NCBI GenBank assembly: GCA_050084985.1
Contig: JBITNC010000001.1
Span: forward strand, 105,710,001 to 105,774,000
Direction: 5' to 3'
Source: Nageia nagi
Taxonomy: Eukaryota > Pinophyta
Length of the DNA: 64,000 nucleotides
The position numbers and the translations under genes are program-made. Below the pieces are notes generated by a model. That model did not search any database and was not told the DNA's origin. It saw only the letters and a program-made list of their open reading frames with translations. The number at the start of each line of letters is the position of its first letter. The stretch's first letter is position 1. Shown here one piece after another: positions 1 through 13,545 of this stretch.

Positions 1-1767
1 CAATATGTGAGGAACTCAACAAGTTTTTCAAGCAATTCAATTCTTGATGTAAACCAAACAAGAATGATACAATGGATAAAATAGATATCAGTTTGTTTTT
101 ATCAAACTTTGTGTGAAATAATTTTGAATTGAAAATGGATCAAAATTAAATAAGCTGAGAATTCATATGGAGCAATGCACACACTTGTATTGATAATCAA
201 AAACACACTATATATTATAGCTATGATCTCTTAGAGATTATATCTAATCTAATATATAGCTATTGTGCTCTTCTAAATTACTTCATATGCTCTACTATAC
301 TATAAAATTATATAGAAATCCTTAATCACTAGATAACAAGCTTAGGGAATAAAAAATAATATTCTTGTATTATTACACCATAACCATGAACTCAAATAGC
401 CCCAAAAAATCATACCAAACTTATATAAAATGCCTAAAATATGAATTTTATCATGTAATAGAATAACATAGTCAATTGTACATGTTCAAATAAATGTATC
501 TATGATCCATCCAATTCACACATGATATGTAGCCAAAATACACATGAACCAAAGCTGAGTTGTTGCCTAACTAAATTCAAACTGAAGTATAATTAAATTT
601 TATGATCTATAGATAATCATATGTGATCTAAGAAAGTTTCCTATGACCTTATTGAAATGCTTATGATCCTAAACATAATTTTACTATTCTGGATAGCATC
701 TAAATGATCTCCATTTTGAGCTTGAAATAGGATAATGTGGAAGTCTAGTTTCCAATACAATCCAACCTCTAGTTTTACATAGGTAAATGCTTTCTCCATT
801 GGAAATGGAGTCCAATAGAAATAAATTAAGGTGTATGAAATAGGAAAGAGAATAGTAGGGTTAGGAAAAGGTTAAGGAAATAGAAAAGGGTAGGGTTAGA
901 GACCTGAGATGAGGCATATGATGAGTATACATATCCAAATAAACTACTAGGAAATAATGATCAGACTTGATTTAGGTAAAATGAAACCTATTTCATAACC
1001 ATAAATTAATGAAAGAAAAAATATAATACTATAACCCTAAAAAATAGTGATCACTCTAGTCTTTCATTCACGGTCAACCCATATACCACTAATAGCCAAA
1101 TATTAAATCCTATAGAACAACCATCCTTAAATAAAGAAACCTTACAACCTCACTTTTAACTTCATAAGAAAAAATATTCTATTAATATAAAAAATGATAA
1201 TATCCATGGGGGTATAAAGGGTAAACATGCCCTAAGAGTGATCCTGATTACATTGGTCGATCTTTTATTCATACTACACAAGTTGTTAGTTTTAAAATAA
1301 AATATAAATTTACTTATTATATTACTTCATCTACTTTTATGATGTTATAGGAATATATTTATAATATATCATATGGAAATAATATTTTTTATCTAATAAG
1401 GATAATAGTCAAAGAGGCTCACCATGATGTATCATCATATATTCTTTGATTCATAACTTCTCTATCATTTTGAAGTGTAAGAAGGTATTGAATGGGTAAT
1501 GGGTGGTATTAAATATATGTACCATTGAAAATTTGAATATATTGATAAATATCTCATACATTTCATCATTCTTGATATCTCTATAGTAACTAAACTTGTC
1601 AACATTCCCTTATTTTTTACCTTGCTATATTTTCTAGGGTGGCTTTAAGAAAAGATAATAGTTTTCTTTACAATCTATGCAATATTTAATTACTTGCTTG
1701 TTATGAGGACTAGCACATTTATGTTTCAAAATATATGCAATACTTTATTAATGCTCTTTTGGAATTG
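1..1767. other. AT-rich region without recognisable gene
   Basis: No coding sequence that I can recognise. The stretch lies upstream, in the sense direction, of the copia relic that starts near 1768 and may contain eroded 5' parts of it, but I could not read integrase or gag motifs here. Short open frames on the minus strand across 1748-1981 are antisense to the copia reverse transcriptase. Confidence 0.5.
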
Positions 1768-2965
1768 AACAATTGGATGTTAAGATAGATTTCCTCATAG
1801 GTATTTGGAGGAGGATATTTACATGCAACAACATGAAGGTTTTGATGTAAAAGTTAAAGAACATTGTATATGTAAATTGAAAAAGAGATTGTATGGCCTT
1901 AAATAAGATCCTAGTAAATGGTATCTTAAGTTTTACACATTCATGGGAACTCAAAAATTTACTAGATGTCAATCTTATCATTATGTGTATTTCAAGATAA
2001 CTAACAATGGAAACTATATTATCTTGCTATTATATATGGATGATATGGTTGTGGGAGGATCTAACATGTAAGACACTATTGGTCTCAAATAAATATTAGC
2101 TAAAAAAGTTTACATGAAGGATTTGGGTGAGTTAAAATAAATCCTTGGCATTAAAATCACAAGGGATAAAGAAAACCACATGCTAAAATTATCTCAAGAG
2201 GACTACATTGAGAAGGTGCTTAAAAGGTTTAACATAAAGGATGCAAAAGGGATCTCTACACCTTTGGAAAAATAATTTAAACTATATTAATGTTTATGTC
2301 CTAATACATAAGAGGGATAATGCTTTAGCAGTTGGGAGTTTGATGTATGTCATGGTTCACACAAGATCATACATAGCACAAGTAGTGGGAGTGATTTGTA
2401 AGTATATTCATGAATAATATAGGAAAATTACATTGGGAATTGGTTAAGTTGATACTTAGGTATTTGAGAGGCACTTCAAATTACTCTTTCAATTTTGGAG
2501 ATTCTAACATTTTCTTACAAAGTTGTATGGATTCAAATATGTAAGGTGATCAAGATGGTGGGAGGAGTACTACGAGGTATTTCTTTACCATTGGTGGTTT
2601 AAAGTTTAGATGAATCTTTAATCTTCAACAAAGTGTATCCCTCTCAATCACAAAACTATAATATGTTGTTGTTATTGAATCCAATAAAGAGATGATTTGG
2701 TTACAAATATTGATGAAGGAGTTAGGCAAAGAGCAAGGATATGCTACATTATGGAGTGATAGCCAAAGTGTTATCTATATTACAAATAACTCAAAATTTC
2801 ATCTTAGAACCAAATGTATATAAATAAGGTATCATTTCATATTATCTATGATGAAGTATGGTTCACTAAAGTTAGTACATATTTACATATCTAAAAATCC
2901 CTTCTGACATATTCACAAAGGTGGTAACAAGGGAGAAGTTGAGTTTTTTCTCAAGTTCAATTAGT
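1768..2965 (+). pseudogene. Ty1/copia reverse transcriptase-RNase H relic
   Basis: Translating the plus strand with frame jumps gives the order of a Ty1/copia polyprotein C-terminal half: a QLDVK-like block near 1768, then YLEEDIYM, KKRLYGLK, the active-site box LLYMDDMVV near 2035, MKDLGELK, and an RNase H part with SKEMIWLQ and LWSDSQSV near 2750. At least ten in-frame stops and several frameshifts show that it is long dead. No gag, protease or integrase is recognisable upstream and I could not define LTRs, so it is a fragment. In living elements this region makes the cDNA of the element in the cytoplasm. Family assignment is secure; clade is not determined. Confidence 0.85.
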
Positions 2966-3830
2966 CTCAAGGAGTGAGTAGCCATAATGAAAATATTTTA
3001 ACACCCTAATATTATGTAGTGTAGTGTATCATTCTCTAAGTATGATATTATTAATTATAGAGCCCCATTGATTGACTAAGTTTAAGTTTTCACACTTTAT
3101 ATTTCCAACTGGTATGCACAAGGTCAATCAAGAAATCATTCAATCAATTATACAATCAATCAATCAATCAATTAGAATAGGGGAATTTTGGGTGTAATAA
3201 TATCAATCAATTGGAATGATGTTGATCATGGGATCATGATTGATTTGATGGTGATCGGTTAATATATAAAGAGTGCTAATCTCCATTTTGGGTAATCAAA
3301 TGCACTCTACATAATATCTTAAATTTCAAGTTGGGGGTTATAATTTGTTGGTATATTTCTCAAGGATCCCTTTGACCTATTTTGATATTATTTACAAATG
3401 TAACACTCCTATGAATCCATAGTATTTTATCAAGATGAATGTATGTAATTTAAGAATTGTGAAATAGTGTAAGTTTGATGCAAGTTTATAGGAAATAGAT
3501 TTAGAGTTTTGTAGTGACGTTTTACTTGTACCAAAACGAGGATTACAACAAGGTTATACTCTTAGTTTATCTCTTGGTGGCTTATAATATTGATGGTAAT
3601 AAATAATTTAAAATATTATTCATGGATGTAGCTCACATTGCATGAACCATGTTAAAATTATCTGCTCTCCTTATGTGTTTGGTATTGCTTATTATTATCT
3701 TGTTTGGATTCCTTTGCAAATAGTAAAAGGTATATTTCTCAAAGTTTATTAGAAAATAACTGAACCTAACATAAGTCTCATGTAATATCCTCTAATTTTA
3801 GGGTTGGGGGTATTTATAATTCCCCCTTAG
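2966..3830. other. Non-coding stretch between copia and gypsy relics
   Basis: AT-rich and without a readable frame. It may include the degraded 3' LTR of the copia relic, because it follows the RNase H end directly. A short run of CAAT repeats lies at about 3143-3171. I see no pair of matching LTRs. Confidence 0.4.
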
Positions 3831-6800
3831 GTGAGTGATGATCCTACCTATATTAATGAAGAACTAGTAGATCTCAATATTGGAGCTCAAGAGGATCCTA
3901 AGATAGTCAAACGTGGATCTTGTTTTGATAGAAACAAAAGAATTGATTATCACTTGTTCATGATTCAATTTGGTGAGGTTTTTTCTTGGTCCTATGAATA
4001 TATTCTTGGTCTTGATCTTGATTTTATTTTACAAAACCTAGTGATCCATGAATATGCTAAGCCTATTTAGTAAAGGAGATGACTTATGCATCCCAAGATA
4101 TCCCTCTTGATCAAGAAGGAAATAGGAAACTATATCAAGGTTGGTTTCATTGAGCCTATTGATTATTCCCCATACTTATATAATATTTTTCTAGCTATAA
4201 AACCAAATTGAGAGGTAAGATTTTGTGCTAATTTTAGGGATATCAACAAAGCATTCCCTAAGGATAATTTCCCTCTCCCACACATTGACATAATTATTGA
4301 TTCTACTACTAGCTATGAGTCTTTTTCTTTCATAAATGGTTATTTAGGATATAATTAAATCAAAATTAATTAAGTAGATATGCATAATATAACCTTATAT
4401 ACACCTTGCGGTACATGTTATTACAAAGTTATACCATTTGGACTAAAAATATAGGATATACTTATCAAAGAGTTATGGTAAAAATGTTCCATGATTTGAC
4501 CCATAAAAATGTTGAGATGTATGTGTATGATGTATTTTTCAAATCACACAAAAAAGAGGATCACCTAAGGGACCTTATTTTTTCCTTTGAAAGGTTAAAA
4601 TAATATAAGCTCATATTAATACCTCAAAAATGTCTCTTTTGTGTCTCAAGTGGGAAACTGTTAAGATTCCTTATTTCTAAAGGGGAATTGAAATTGATTA
4701 GAAAAAGGTCAAATTCATATATGATATAGCACCTTCAAATAACCTAAATAAACTAAGGAGCTTCCAAAGAAAAGTGTAGGCTATAAGAAGATTCATATCA
4801 TATTTGACTAATAGGATTGTACCTTACACTCATTTGCTTAAGAAAAAAATAGAATTAATTGTTTAGGATGATGGATCTCAATCTTACCTTGAAGATATAA
4901 AAATATATTTTATTAATCCTCTATTTTAGCACTCTCTAATCATTCAAAGCCTAATTTTTTGTATAATTCTACTATTCAACATGCATTGGGGGAAATTCTT
5001 GCACAAAAATTAAGGCTAGAAAAGAAAAAGCAATTTATTACATCTCCAAAATATAACTTGAGCATGAAGTCAAATATATTCTAACAGAAAATTATACAAT
5101 TTTATTTTGTATTATTATGATAATTTAAGTCATTATATGATTTTAAATACTATATTTGTAGTTTCCCAAGTTGATGCATTGAAATAACTCCTTTCCAACC
5201 CATATATCTAAGGAAAGACTAATAAGTGGATAATATTATTTGAAGAGTTTAATCTTATTTATATGCATCATAAATCTATAAATTGATATTACATAGCATA
5301 TTTTGTTGCTATAAATCCTTCTAAAGAATTAAACCCATGTCATGAAGAATTTAGAGATGAGGTTGTAGCATTTGCATATGAAGATGATACCAAAAAAAGG
5401 ATACTATATTTTGATGGATCCAAATTCATAAGAGGAGAAAGGGTAGGTATTATCCTCATTACTCTATAATATGATATCATTCTAATGGCATACAAGTTAG
5501 AATTTAATTGTACTAGTAACATTATTGAGTATGACGGTTTGATTTTTGGCTTGAAGGTTGCTACATTGCTCAATGTTTACAATATCAAGATCTATGGATA
5601 CTCACAATTAGTTATTAATCAAGTTAATGATGTCTATAGCAAAAAAGATGATAAACTTATTTCTTATAAAGAGCTAGTTCAATATATCATGTAAACTTAT
5701 TTTTATATAGTCCACATTGAAAGTATCCCAAGAAATAATAATAGATTTGTAGATGTTATGGCCAATGCAACCTCCTTAATACTAATATCAGTTTAAGATG
5801 AGTACATAATCATTCAAATAAATTCTATGAACAATCCATCCCATGCCATTGATTCTGATGATGTGCTTAAAATCATTTATTCTCCTAGTGTTAATGATTT
5901 CTTCATGATTCCTCATGATGAGTGGTATGTTGATATCTATAAATACCTCAAGGAAGGGTTATTGCCTAATAGTTACAAGAAAAATAATTTAAAAAAAAAG
6001 ATTAAGAAAATGGCTGCAAAGTATGTTATCATTATTTATGTGAAATATAAAATTTATTTCAAAGGAACATTTCTTATATGTTTACTTCATGTTAAAGTTG
6101 AGATTGCTATTGATCAGGTGCATGATGGCTAGTATAGAGGTCATTTCAATGGTAGAACTATGAATCATAAAATCATTATATTAGGATATTATTTTCCATA
6201 CATGGTATATGATTTTATTTTGCATGTTAAGAAATATGTAGGCTATTAAAAACATGCTAGTTTGAAACTCACTCTTTCTCATAGCCTCAACACTATGGTA
6301 ACTCCCCTAGCCATTCTCAATTTGGGTTATTGATATCATTGGGGCTATCAATTCAAATTCTAGATAAGGGAACAAACTTATTATCATAGCTACAAAATAT
6401 TTTAAAAAGTTTTTTGAATCCATACAATTTAGACCTTCCAAAGGATCTCAACTTATCAAGTTTTTCATAAAATAAATTAGACAAATCCAATATAATGAGC
6501 TCTTACTAACCATTAATGAGTTCCTTCATGAATCCCTTAAAGGAATTTTTAGTCCTCATGCTAAGAATATTTTAGATCCTTGTTGAGGTATTGGCTTGGA
6601 ACTTAAAAGGGCTTCTCTAGATAGCAAATTAGCAACTACATTCATGCTATCTTTATAATATTCAAATGTGCTATCAAAGAAGGGGAAAAAGGATTGGAGT
6701 CTCACCATAAGTTTTGAATTGGAATATTCTACAAGTTTTCCTTCAAGATAACATCACATTCCTATAAAATCATATCTAATAATAAAAGGAATATTATGAA

Positions 6801-7960
6801 GATACAATTGAAAAGGTTTTATTTCCATATTTGCATCTAATATTTCTTTTTTGGTAGAATGATATTTCAATTGTACACCTTTCTAACATCCTAAATTATA
6901 GACGTATATAGATTCTATAGTTTTACCATTTGCATCATGTTGTTTGTATTTAAGGAAAACACCCCACCCTTCATTGGAAGCATCGATTTCTAGAATTTTT
7001 GGAATGGACTCATTTAGGAGTTGTGTAGGAGGGCGATTAACACATCTTTCCTTGATTCTTTTGATTGCAAAAATATGTTTCTCTATCCATGTAGGAGGAT
7101 CCTTTTGTAATCTTTTATTGAGAAATTTTTATTAAATGTAAACTTTTCTTAAAAATAAGATACATAATTATAGCATCCAAGAAACCTTTTAAGTTATTTC
7201 TTGTCTATGATTTTATCAATAAAATTATGCATAAAAGAAAGTACATGTGGTTGAATTTGAATGGAACCACTACTGATATTATGTCCAAGGAACTATATCA
7301 TAATTGATAATGTTCCTAATTTCATAAGAAAGGATATCAAAATTTTTGCAATACCTTAGATATCTAGTAGAGGTTTTCTTCATCATATTATTCCCAAAGC
7401 AATGGATAAGTTGAGCCAACAAATAAAACTATTATGAACATCTTATGGAAGATAGTAAAAAATAATAGAACAAATTAACATGGAAAACTAATATAATTCT
7501 TTGTGTGATTATATAATCAACATAATATCATCCATAGCATGTATCCCATACTCATTGGTTTATGATGGCAGAGTGTTTCTACCATTGGAGGTAGAAATCC
7601 CATCATTATGAGTATCCTTAAAAGGTATAGTAGTTGATAAGAACAAATATCTACAAGATTGGATTACTTGATGGAAGAAGAATAAAAGCTCTTCAAAATA
7701 TCAGGCACTACCAAAATAGGATCAATAATGCATACAAAAATAAAATAAAACCAAAAGAATTCAATGTAGGCAACTTGGATCTCAAATAAAATCATCATAA
7801 AACCAAGTTGGAAAAAGAGAAAAAAGGAAAATTTTATCTTAATTATATTAGACTCTTTATCATTAAGGGAAAATATAACAATTGTGTATTTGATATAAAA
7901 ACCATTAAAGGTAAGGAGCATAAGTGTATAACAAATATCATGTATTACAAGCTTTTTCAC
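3831..7960 (+). pseudogene. Ty3/gypsy (Tat/Athila-like) polyprotein relic, interrupted
   Basis: Plus-strand translation gives in order: an FSWSYEYILGLD box before the RT (3980-4020, the usual FxWxxxDMPGLD of this group), RT blocks near 4220-4600 (FCANFRDINKAF, ITLYTPCGT), an RNase H with YFDGSKF near 5410 and a YKLEFNCTSNIIEYDGLIFG block near 5490, then integrase with a GIDIIGAI-like block near 6330. The integrase and its C-terminal tail resume at about 7385-7960 (PYSLVYDGRVFLPLEVEIPS near 7545; FIIKGKYNN near 7855). The gap between the two integrase parts is filled by an unrelated antisense fragment. The archaeal-type RNase H wording suits the Tat lineage. Many stops and frameshifts; LTRs not found. 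Confidence 0.8.
6500..7340 (-). pseudogene. Endogenous caulimovirid-like RT-RNase H fragment
   Basis: On the minus strand, inside the integrase of the plus-strand gypsy relic, the translation reads as the end of a reverse transcriptase (FLGHNIS near 7290, then LKRFLGC) followed by an RNase H with the block DASNEGWG near 6975 and YHSTKKEILDA near 6860, and ends with an ANLLSRE block near 6600. The GWG form after DAS and the aromatic, lysine-rich spacing fit Caulimoviridae (endogenous pararetroviruses) better than gypsy, which usually has a DASxxxxGAVL form. Several stops interrupt it; movement protein, coat protein and the RT active-site part are not visible. A chromovirus-like gypsy fragment is the alternative. 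Confidence 0.6.
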
Positions 7961-8380
7961 ACATAGCTAGTATGAAGTAAAGGTATTTAGTAGGACTGTT
8001 TTGGAAAAAATTTCATATATTTTAAGTGATTTATATTTTTTATTCCTATCACTAATGCTAAGGAAAATTATCTTTATGCATTTATTTCAAAGGTTATTTA
8101 AGCCCTTAGTTCTAATAAAATGATCGAATAAAATAAACATCAAAAAAAACAAAACTCATAATGATAGTTGTTGTTTCGAAAGGAGGTTAACTATTTAGAA
8201 AATATTTTCAAATATATATCCTAAAAAATTAGGCCATATGCATATTTACAAAATATTATCATCATATAAATGCTTTGGTTTTAACATTATCACATTTCCC
8301 TCTAAATCTTTAGTGTTAACATTGACATATAGTTAATATTTTCTCCCTTAGTTCTCATCATTATGTAAGTTTGGGTAATG
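7961..8380. other. Non-coding AT-rich stretch before the gap
   Basis: Follows the end of the gypsy integrase tail and may hold the start of its 3' non-coding part. I see nothing else definable. Confidence 0.4.
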
Positions 8381-8480
8381 NNNNNNNNNNNNNNNNNNNN
8401 NNNNNNNNNNNNNNNNNNNNNNNNNNNNNNNNNNNNNNNNNNNNNNNNNNNNNNNNNNNNNNNNNNNNNNNNNNNNNNNN
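8381..8480. other. Assembly gap of 100 N
   Basis: Exactly 100 unknown bases, the conventional placeholder for a gap of unknown size. Open frames reported through it are meaningless. Confidence 0.99.
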
Positions 8481-9180
8481 TAGTTTTAAAAATTCTAAAG
8501 CTTAGAAGTGAGCCTCTAACTTCACCCCTGAAAAATTCTTGCATTTTTTCTTTCCCAAAATTTCCCCCAAAAGGGAAGTGAAGAAGAAAAATTTTTCCAT
8601 AAAAATTTTTTAGTGTTTTTTACCAAAAAGGAGGAACCCATACACACAAAAGTTTTTCATAGGTTAGAAGAGACCCATTAAAAAACTTCTTAGTTAAATC
8701 AAAAACACTAAAAAAAAGTCACATGTTAAAAAAAAGGTGGTCCATTTGATTCATAAGATCTTTATAGAAAGGCATCTAAAAAACTAATTAAAAATTCTTT
8801 TCTAGAGGTTATCAATTGAAAGGAATTTTTTTCATTGATAAAAAAAAAAAATTATTTTTGGGTTTTAAGTTTTTAATCCATTTATTGGAAATGAAGCCCA
8901 TCCTGGGAAAACCCCCTGCCCCAAAAGATAGGCTATTTTAAATTAAAAAATTTCCACCCCCGATTTGCCCCAAATCATTTTTCCCCCCCTTTTAAAATTG
9001 GGTTAATAAGTTTAAATTTTAAAGGGGGTTTATTGGAAAGAAAAAATCTATTTCCCCCAAAAGTAGGGTTTTGGATTGAAATTTTTTCCACTAAAGTTTC
9101 CCACTTTTATGAATGAAAAAATTTGTAACTAATGCCCCACTCTTTAATTTATTTTCTATTAAAAATTTGAAGCTAGGGTC
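8481..9180. other. Homopolymer-rich gap flank, probably low-quality sequence
   Basis: This stretch differs in texture from the rest of the window: repeated runs of C, G, A and T of four to eleven bases (for example near 8841-8851, 8985-8992 and 9023-9028) and no readable frame. It sits directly beside the gap, so the most likely reading is poor base calls at a contig end rather than biology. The 3' end of the LINE on its right may extend into it. Confidence 0.5.
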
Positions 9181-12100
9181 CTAATCCAAAGGGGCATCTT
9201 CTACCCAATAGTATTTCCAAAAATCCACCTTAGATCCATCCCCTATCCACCATCGAATTCCTATATGAATTAATTCTCTACATTTCACCAAGCTATTCCA
9301 AAAATGAGATCCATTTGGAAGCCTAGTTGCTATGAGAAAATCCTTATGGAGGCTTAAATATTTAGCTTTGATCAATTTAAACCATCCTAAATCATCATTA
9401 TTTAACATTTTTCAACCCATATTAACAATCATAGCTATGTTCATTTATTTGATTATTTTGATCCCTATCCCTCCTTGATCTCTAGGGAGAACACTTGATC
9501 CCATTTAACCAATGATAAGCATTTTTTTCTTTTCAACACTTAACCATAAGAAGTTTCTTTGGATCCATTCTAGAAGTGAATGACCTTTGAATGGTACCTA
9601 GAAGATCGATATGAAGTAGATGGGGATACTCTAAAGAGTGGCTTGGGCTAATTGAGCCTTGTCAGCTTGGTTGAGAAGACACCCTTTCCATCTTGTAAGA
9701 TTTTTGAATAGATGATCTTTCACCAGATGCTAGAGGGAAGATATCATTCTTCCCATAAACATAAGCATTCCTAGGTAAGTAGTTGGGAGTTTTGCTATGT
9801 GCAACCCATGATCCTATCAATCATATGTTACCTCCTCTATTACTTTTATCAAATTTAACCTTTTGAATTGCCTTCTTCTCATATATTTATAAAATGGATT
9901 TCAAAACCTTTTCCTAGTGAATTGAGGAAATTGAAATAATAAGTGTATCATCTATGAGTTATTGATGGGAAACTAGGTCCATCAAAGGGGTTGGATTGAA
10001 ACCTTTGAGGTTACCCTCTAGAACTATAGTGGAGATATTATGACCAAGGTCTCTTGCTAAGATGATGAAATAAAAGGGGGAGATAGGATTCCTTGTATCA
10101 AACCTATATAACTATGGAAGTAGCTAGTAGGGGAATCATTAATCAAAACTAAGAATCTTGGTGAAGAAATACAACTGAAGACCATATTTATCCATTGGTG
10201 ATAAAAACCAAATTGAATAAGGACTTTGAAAAGGAACCTTTAAGAAACCCTATCATATGCCTTATTCATATCCAATTTTAGAAGCATTCTAGCTTTAGTG
10301 CTATGATCCATTGAAGGCATGATTTCATGAATAGTGATAATCCCATCTAAGATTTATCAATCCTTGAAAAAATACCCCCTTGATTCATATCAATAATAAA
10401 TAGAAAAATCACCTTCAACTAGTTGGCTAATATTTTGGTAAGAATTTTGAGTAAAGTGTTGCATAGACTACTTGTTTTGTATTGAGAGAATTCCATCTCT
10501 CATGCTAGTTTTGGAGTTAGAGTGAGGAAGGTAAATTTGATATCTTTTGGGACCACCTAGGTTGATTGAACTTCTATGATAGCCTCAACTATATCCTCTC
10601 CAATAATAGGCTTAAATGTTGAAATAAGGTAGGTGGTAAACCATCAAGTCCTAGGGAATTGTCCCTACTCAGATCAAAGGTTGCTTTTCTGATTTCATAT
10701 GGAGAAAAATGGGTAAGTAAATACTAATTCAAGTTATCTATGACCAAGGTTGGAATAAATTGCAACAAAGAGCCATTATTATTTTCCAAAATGTTTGTCA
10801 CTCCAAGGAGCAATTGGAAGTAAGAGACTTCCTCCTCTTTGATTTCTTCCAAATACCTTATCCTATCCCCATTGCTTTTCTTGATTTCAAAAATTCTATT
10901 ACGACTCCTATGCCAAAGGGTGGAGATATGAAATTATTTACTATTGTAGTTCCCTTCCATGAGCCATTTCATTATAGATTTATATTTCCACAAGGTTTCT
11001 TTATAGCCTAAAATATTATGAAATTGAGATAGAGGTTTCCTTATTTAAGTCTAAGCTCCTCTGGAAATGGATGATTAATTATGATCTCCTCAATCTCTTA
11101 TATTTGGTTTTGGAGTGCCTCCTTTTGTTAGAAGATGTTCTTGAAAGAGGTTTTATTCCACTCTTTTACATTTGACTTGACATTCCTAATATTACAAGAA
11201 ATCTAACTAAGTTTATGGCTAGCAAAGGGTCTTCTCCACCACTCCATAATCTTATTCTAGATCTCTTCATGCTGAGCCACATGAGTTCAAACTTGAAGGT
11301 TTTATTATACCAAATAGGTTTAGTACTCGAGTACCAAAGGAGAGGATCATGATCAAAATTAATGCAAGGAAGAGTTGTTAAGGATGATTCTCCAAACATA
11401 GTTAAACTATCCTAGGAGATCAAAAACTTGTCTAGTATTACTTGGATAAGCTAATCTGTAAGTCTTTAGTTGGTCCAAGCATAAGATAAGTGCCTCAAAT
11501 CCATATCCATAAGTTCATTTAAGTTAACAAAATCCCTAAATTCATTCATCCCTTCATCCACCTCATGAAATCCTCCATTTGTATTAGAAGGGTTAAGGTG
11601 AATATTAAAATCTCATGGCACCACCTACCTTATACCAATCACTATTGCTCTCATTTTTTCTAATTGAATCCACAACCTTCTCTTACCCAATCCTATGTTT
11701 AGAGCATACACATTGGATAATATAAAACTCTTTGAAGTCTAATTGTTGAAATAATATATACTGATAACCATATAGAATTTAAAATGACTTAGTAGTCCAA
11801 ATCTTGATTATTCCACATTATTAATAGCCCACCTATCATTCCAACTACATCATAGGCTACCATTTGAGACTTTCCAAATTTTATTTTTGAAGAAATCTAA
11901 CTTACTAATATCCATTTTGGTTTCTTGAAAGAGTATTATGTCCAACTTATGCTCCCATTTGAGGTTGAGCAATGTTCATAATTTTTGAGGGTTATGCCTC
12001 TAATATTCCAAGAGAGGACTTTCATTTAAAACCTCTACCCTCCTTGAACCAAAATTAAGGACATCTTGAGTACCATTTGTAATTTCCCTTATAGCCTCCT

Positions 12101-13545
12101 TATATAATAATTACATTGATGGTTTACCTCTGAACTAGAACCTGAAGACCTACCTAAATTCAAAGCATGCGTTAATGATTAGATTCTCATAAATCTCTTT
12201 TAAGGGGGTTTTCTAAATTCAAATATCAATGGGTACTTCCTCTTCTTGAGACAAACTTTCAAAATGGTTGGAAGTGGGGATGACCTCCCCTATTCTTATT
12301 TTAGATAATTCTAATATACCATAATGGTTGATTGGATTTTATCCCCTGCTAATTGCTCAACTCCTACTTCTAAAACTCAACCTTTGTTGGAACCTATCTT
12401 GTAAAAACAATACCATTGGGGCCCTTTGCCAAGGTCCCTAATCAAAATTTTATTTGGGTGATTGTGAGGCTAACTTCGATGTGAAACATTCTCCCATTGG
12501 GATTAGAGTTTTGGATTGCTTTATTATTAATAATATTTCCTTTAGTTTGATATTTTACATCCACTTCATTTTTATCATTGTTCCTTTTGTCTTGAGGTGG
12601 TTTCTTTTGGGTGGATTAAAAAAATCTTTTAGAAATACATTGAGTACTTTGATGTACAAATTGGTTACACACACTACACTTGATGGTAGTATTTTCATAT
12701 TCAAAAATCTTGGTGTAAATTCCCAACTTAGTAGAAATGGTTATAGTTTTTGGTAGCTCTTTACTCAAATCCACCATCACACATAGTTCATAAAAAAGTA
12801 GTTTTGATTTACTAAGAGTTGTTGAATCAATAGCTTAAGGTCCCCTATTTCACTAGCAAAGCCAACTAATTTTCTTTCATCCCAAAAGCTCAATGGAATA
12901 CCTAGGAGTCTAACCTAATTAGGGACTAGGTCTATTTCTTGTAGAAGAGGGTTGAAATCTAGAGTCCATTTTCTTCAAAAATAGCCCTCACCTTTTGTAG
13001 AACGAAGTACCTCCTTATAGAACTATATCTATATCCTCTAGACAATGAAACTTAAATAAAAAGAAACTCTTTAGGAGGGATTTGATCTCCATTCAAGCTC
13101 TAAGATACCATTTCTCTAATTCCCATCTCCTTATTTCCTCTAGGTCTACCCGCACTCCAACAAACTTACCCACCTAAGCAGATTTGGTTTCCTTGATCAT
13201 GAGGTTAGTGAGAGAGTTTGGATTTCTAGAATCTTGTTAGAAAGAAATATATTAAATAAACATCATCGAGTTTTTTCTTACCCCCAAGAATAATCATATA
13301 GAAATGCTTCCATGGATTAGGTGTTCGCAATGAGTCTTCCTCCTCGATAAAATCTTCCAGATGGTCACCATTAACATCTCCAAGATATCCACTAGGATCA
13401 AGAGGTGGAATATCTACTTCATCCATTACTTCCTCCAAAGGCTCATCTAAATTTTGAGACTTGAAACTAAGACCTAGAGACCCCACTATATCAGAATCTA
13501 TGCTACTACCACCAAACCCCAACCTACTCGAGCTAGCTATTGAAG
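9181..13545 (-). pseudogene. L1-like LINE relic, ORF1 to zinc-binding RT C-terminus
   Basis: Reading the minus strand from about 13545 downward: an acidic N-terminal stretch (13522-13226), a DUF4283/zf-CCHC_4-like ORF1 part with VDLSKELP and CSVCNQFVHQSTQC near 12650, an endonuclease (ILFQETK near 11940; MDLRHLSYAWTN near 11490; the catalytic SDH triad position reads DHDP near 11350), a reverse transcriptase (near 10700-9950, with LIDDTL where FADD is expected near 9960), and the zf-RVT-type tail with FWNSLVKCREL and WWIGDGSKVDFW (9390-9190). Many stops and frameshifts. Plant L1 elements encode exactly this order. The 3' end and poly(A) are lost toward the gap at 8.4-9.2 kb. Confidence 0.82.

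Noticed and set aside
7664-7960. 98-codon minus-strand hydrophobic frame
   Set aside because: It is antisense to the gypsy integrase C-terminal tail, which has recognisable motifs on the plus strand.
8302-8581. Open frames on both strands across the N run
   Set aside because: Unknown bases create an artificial lack of stops.
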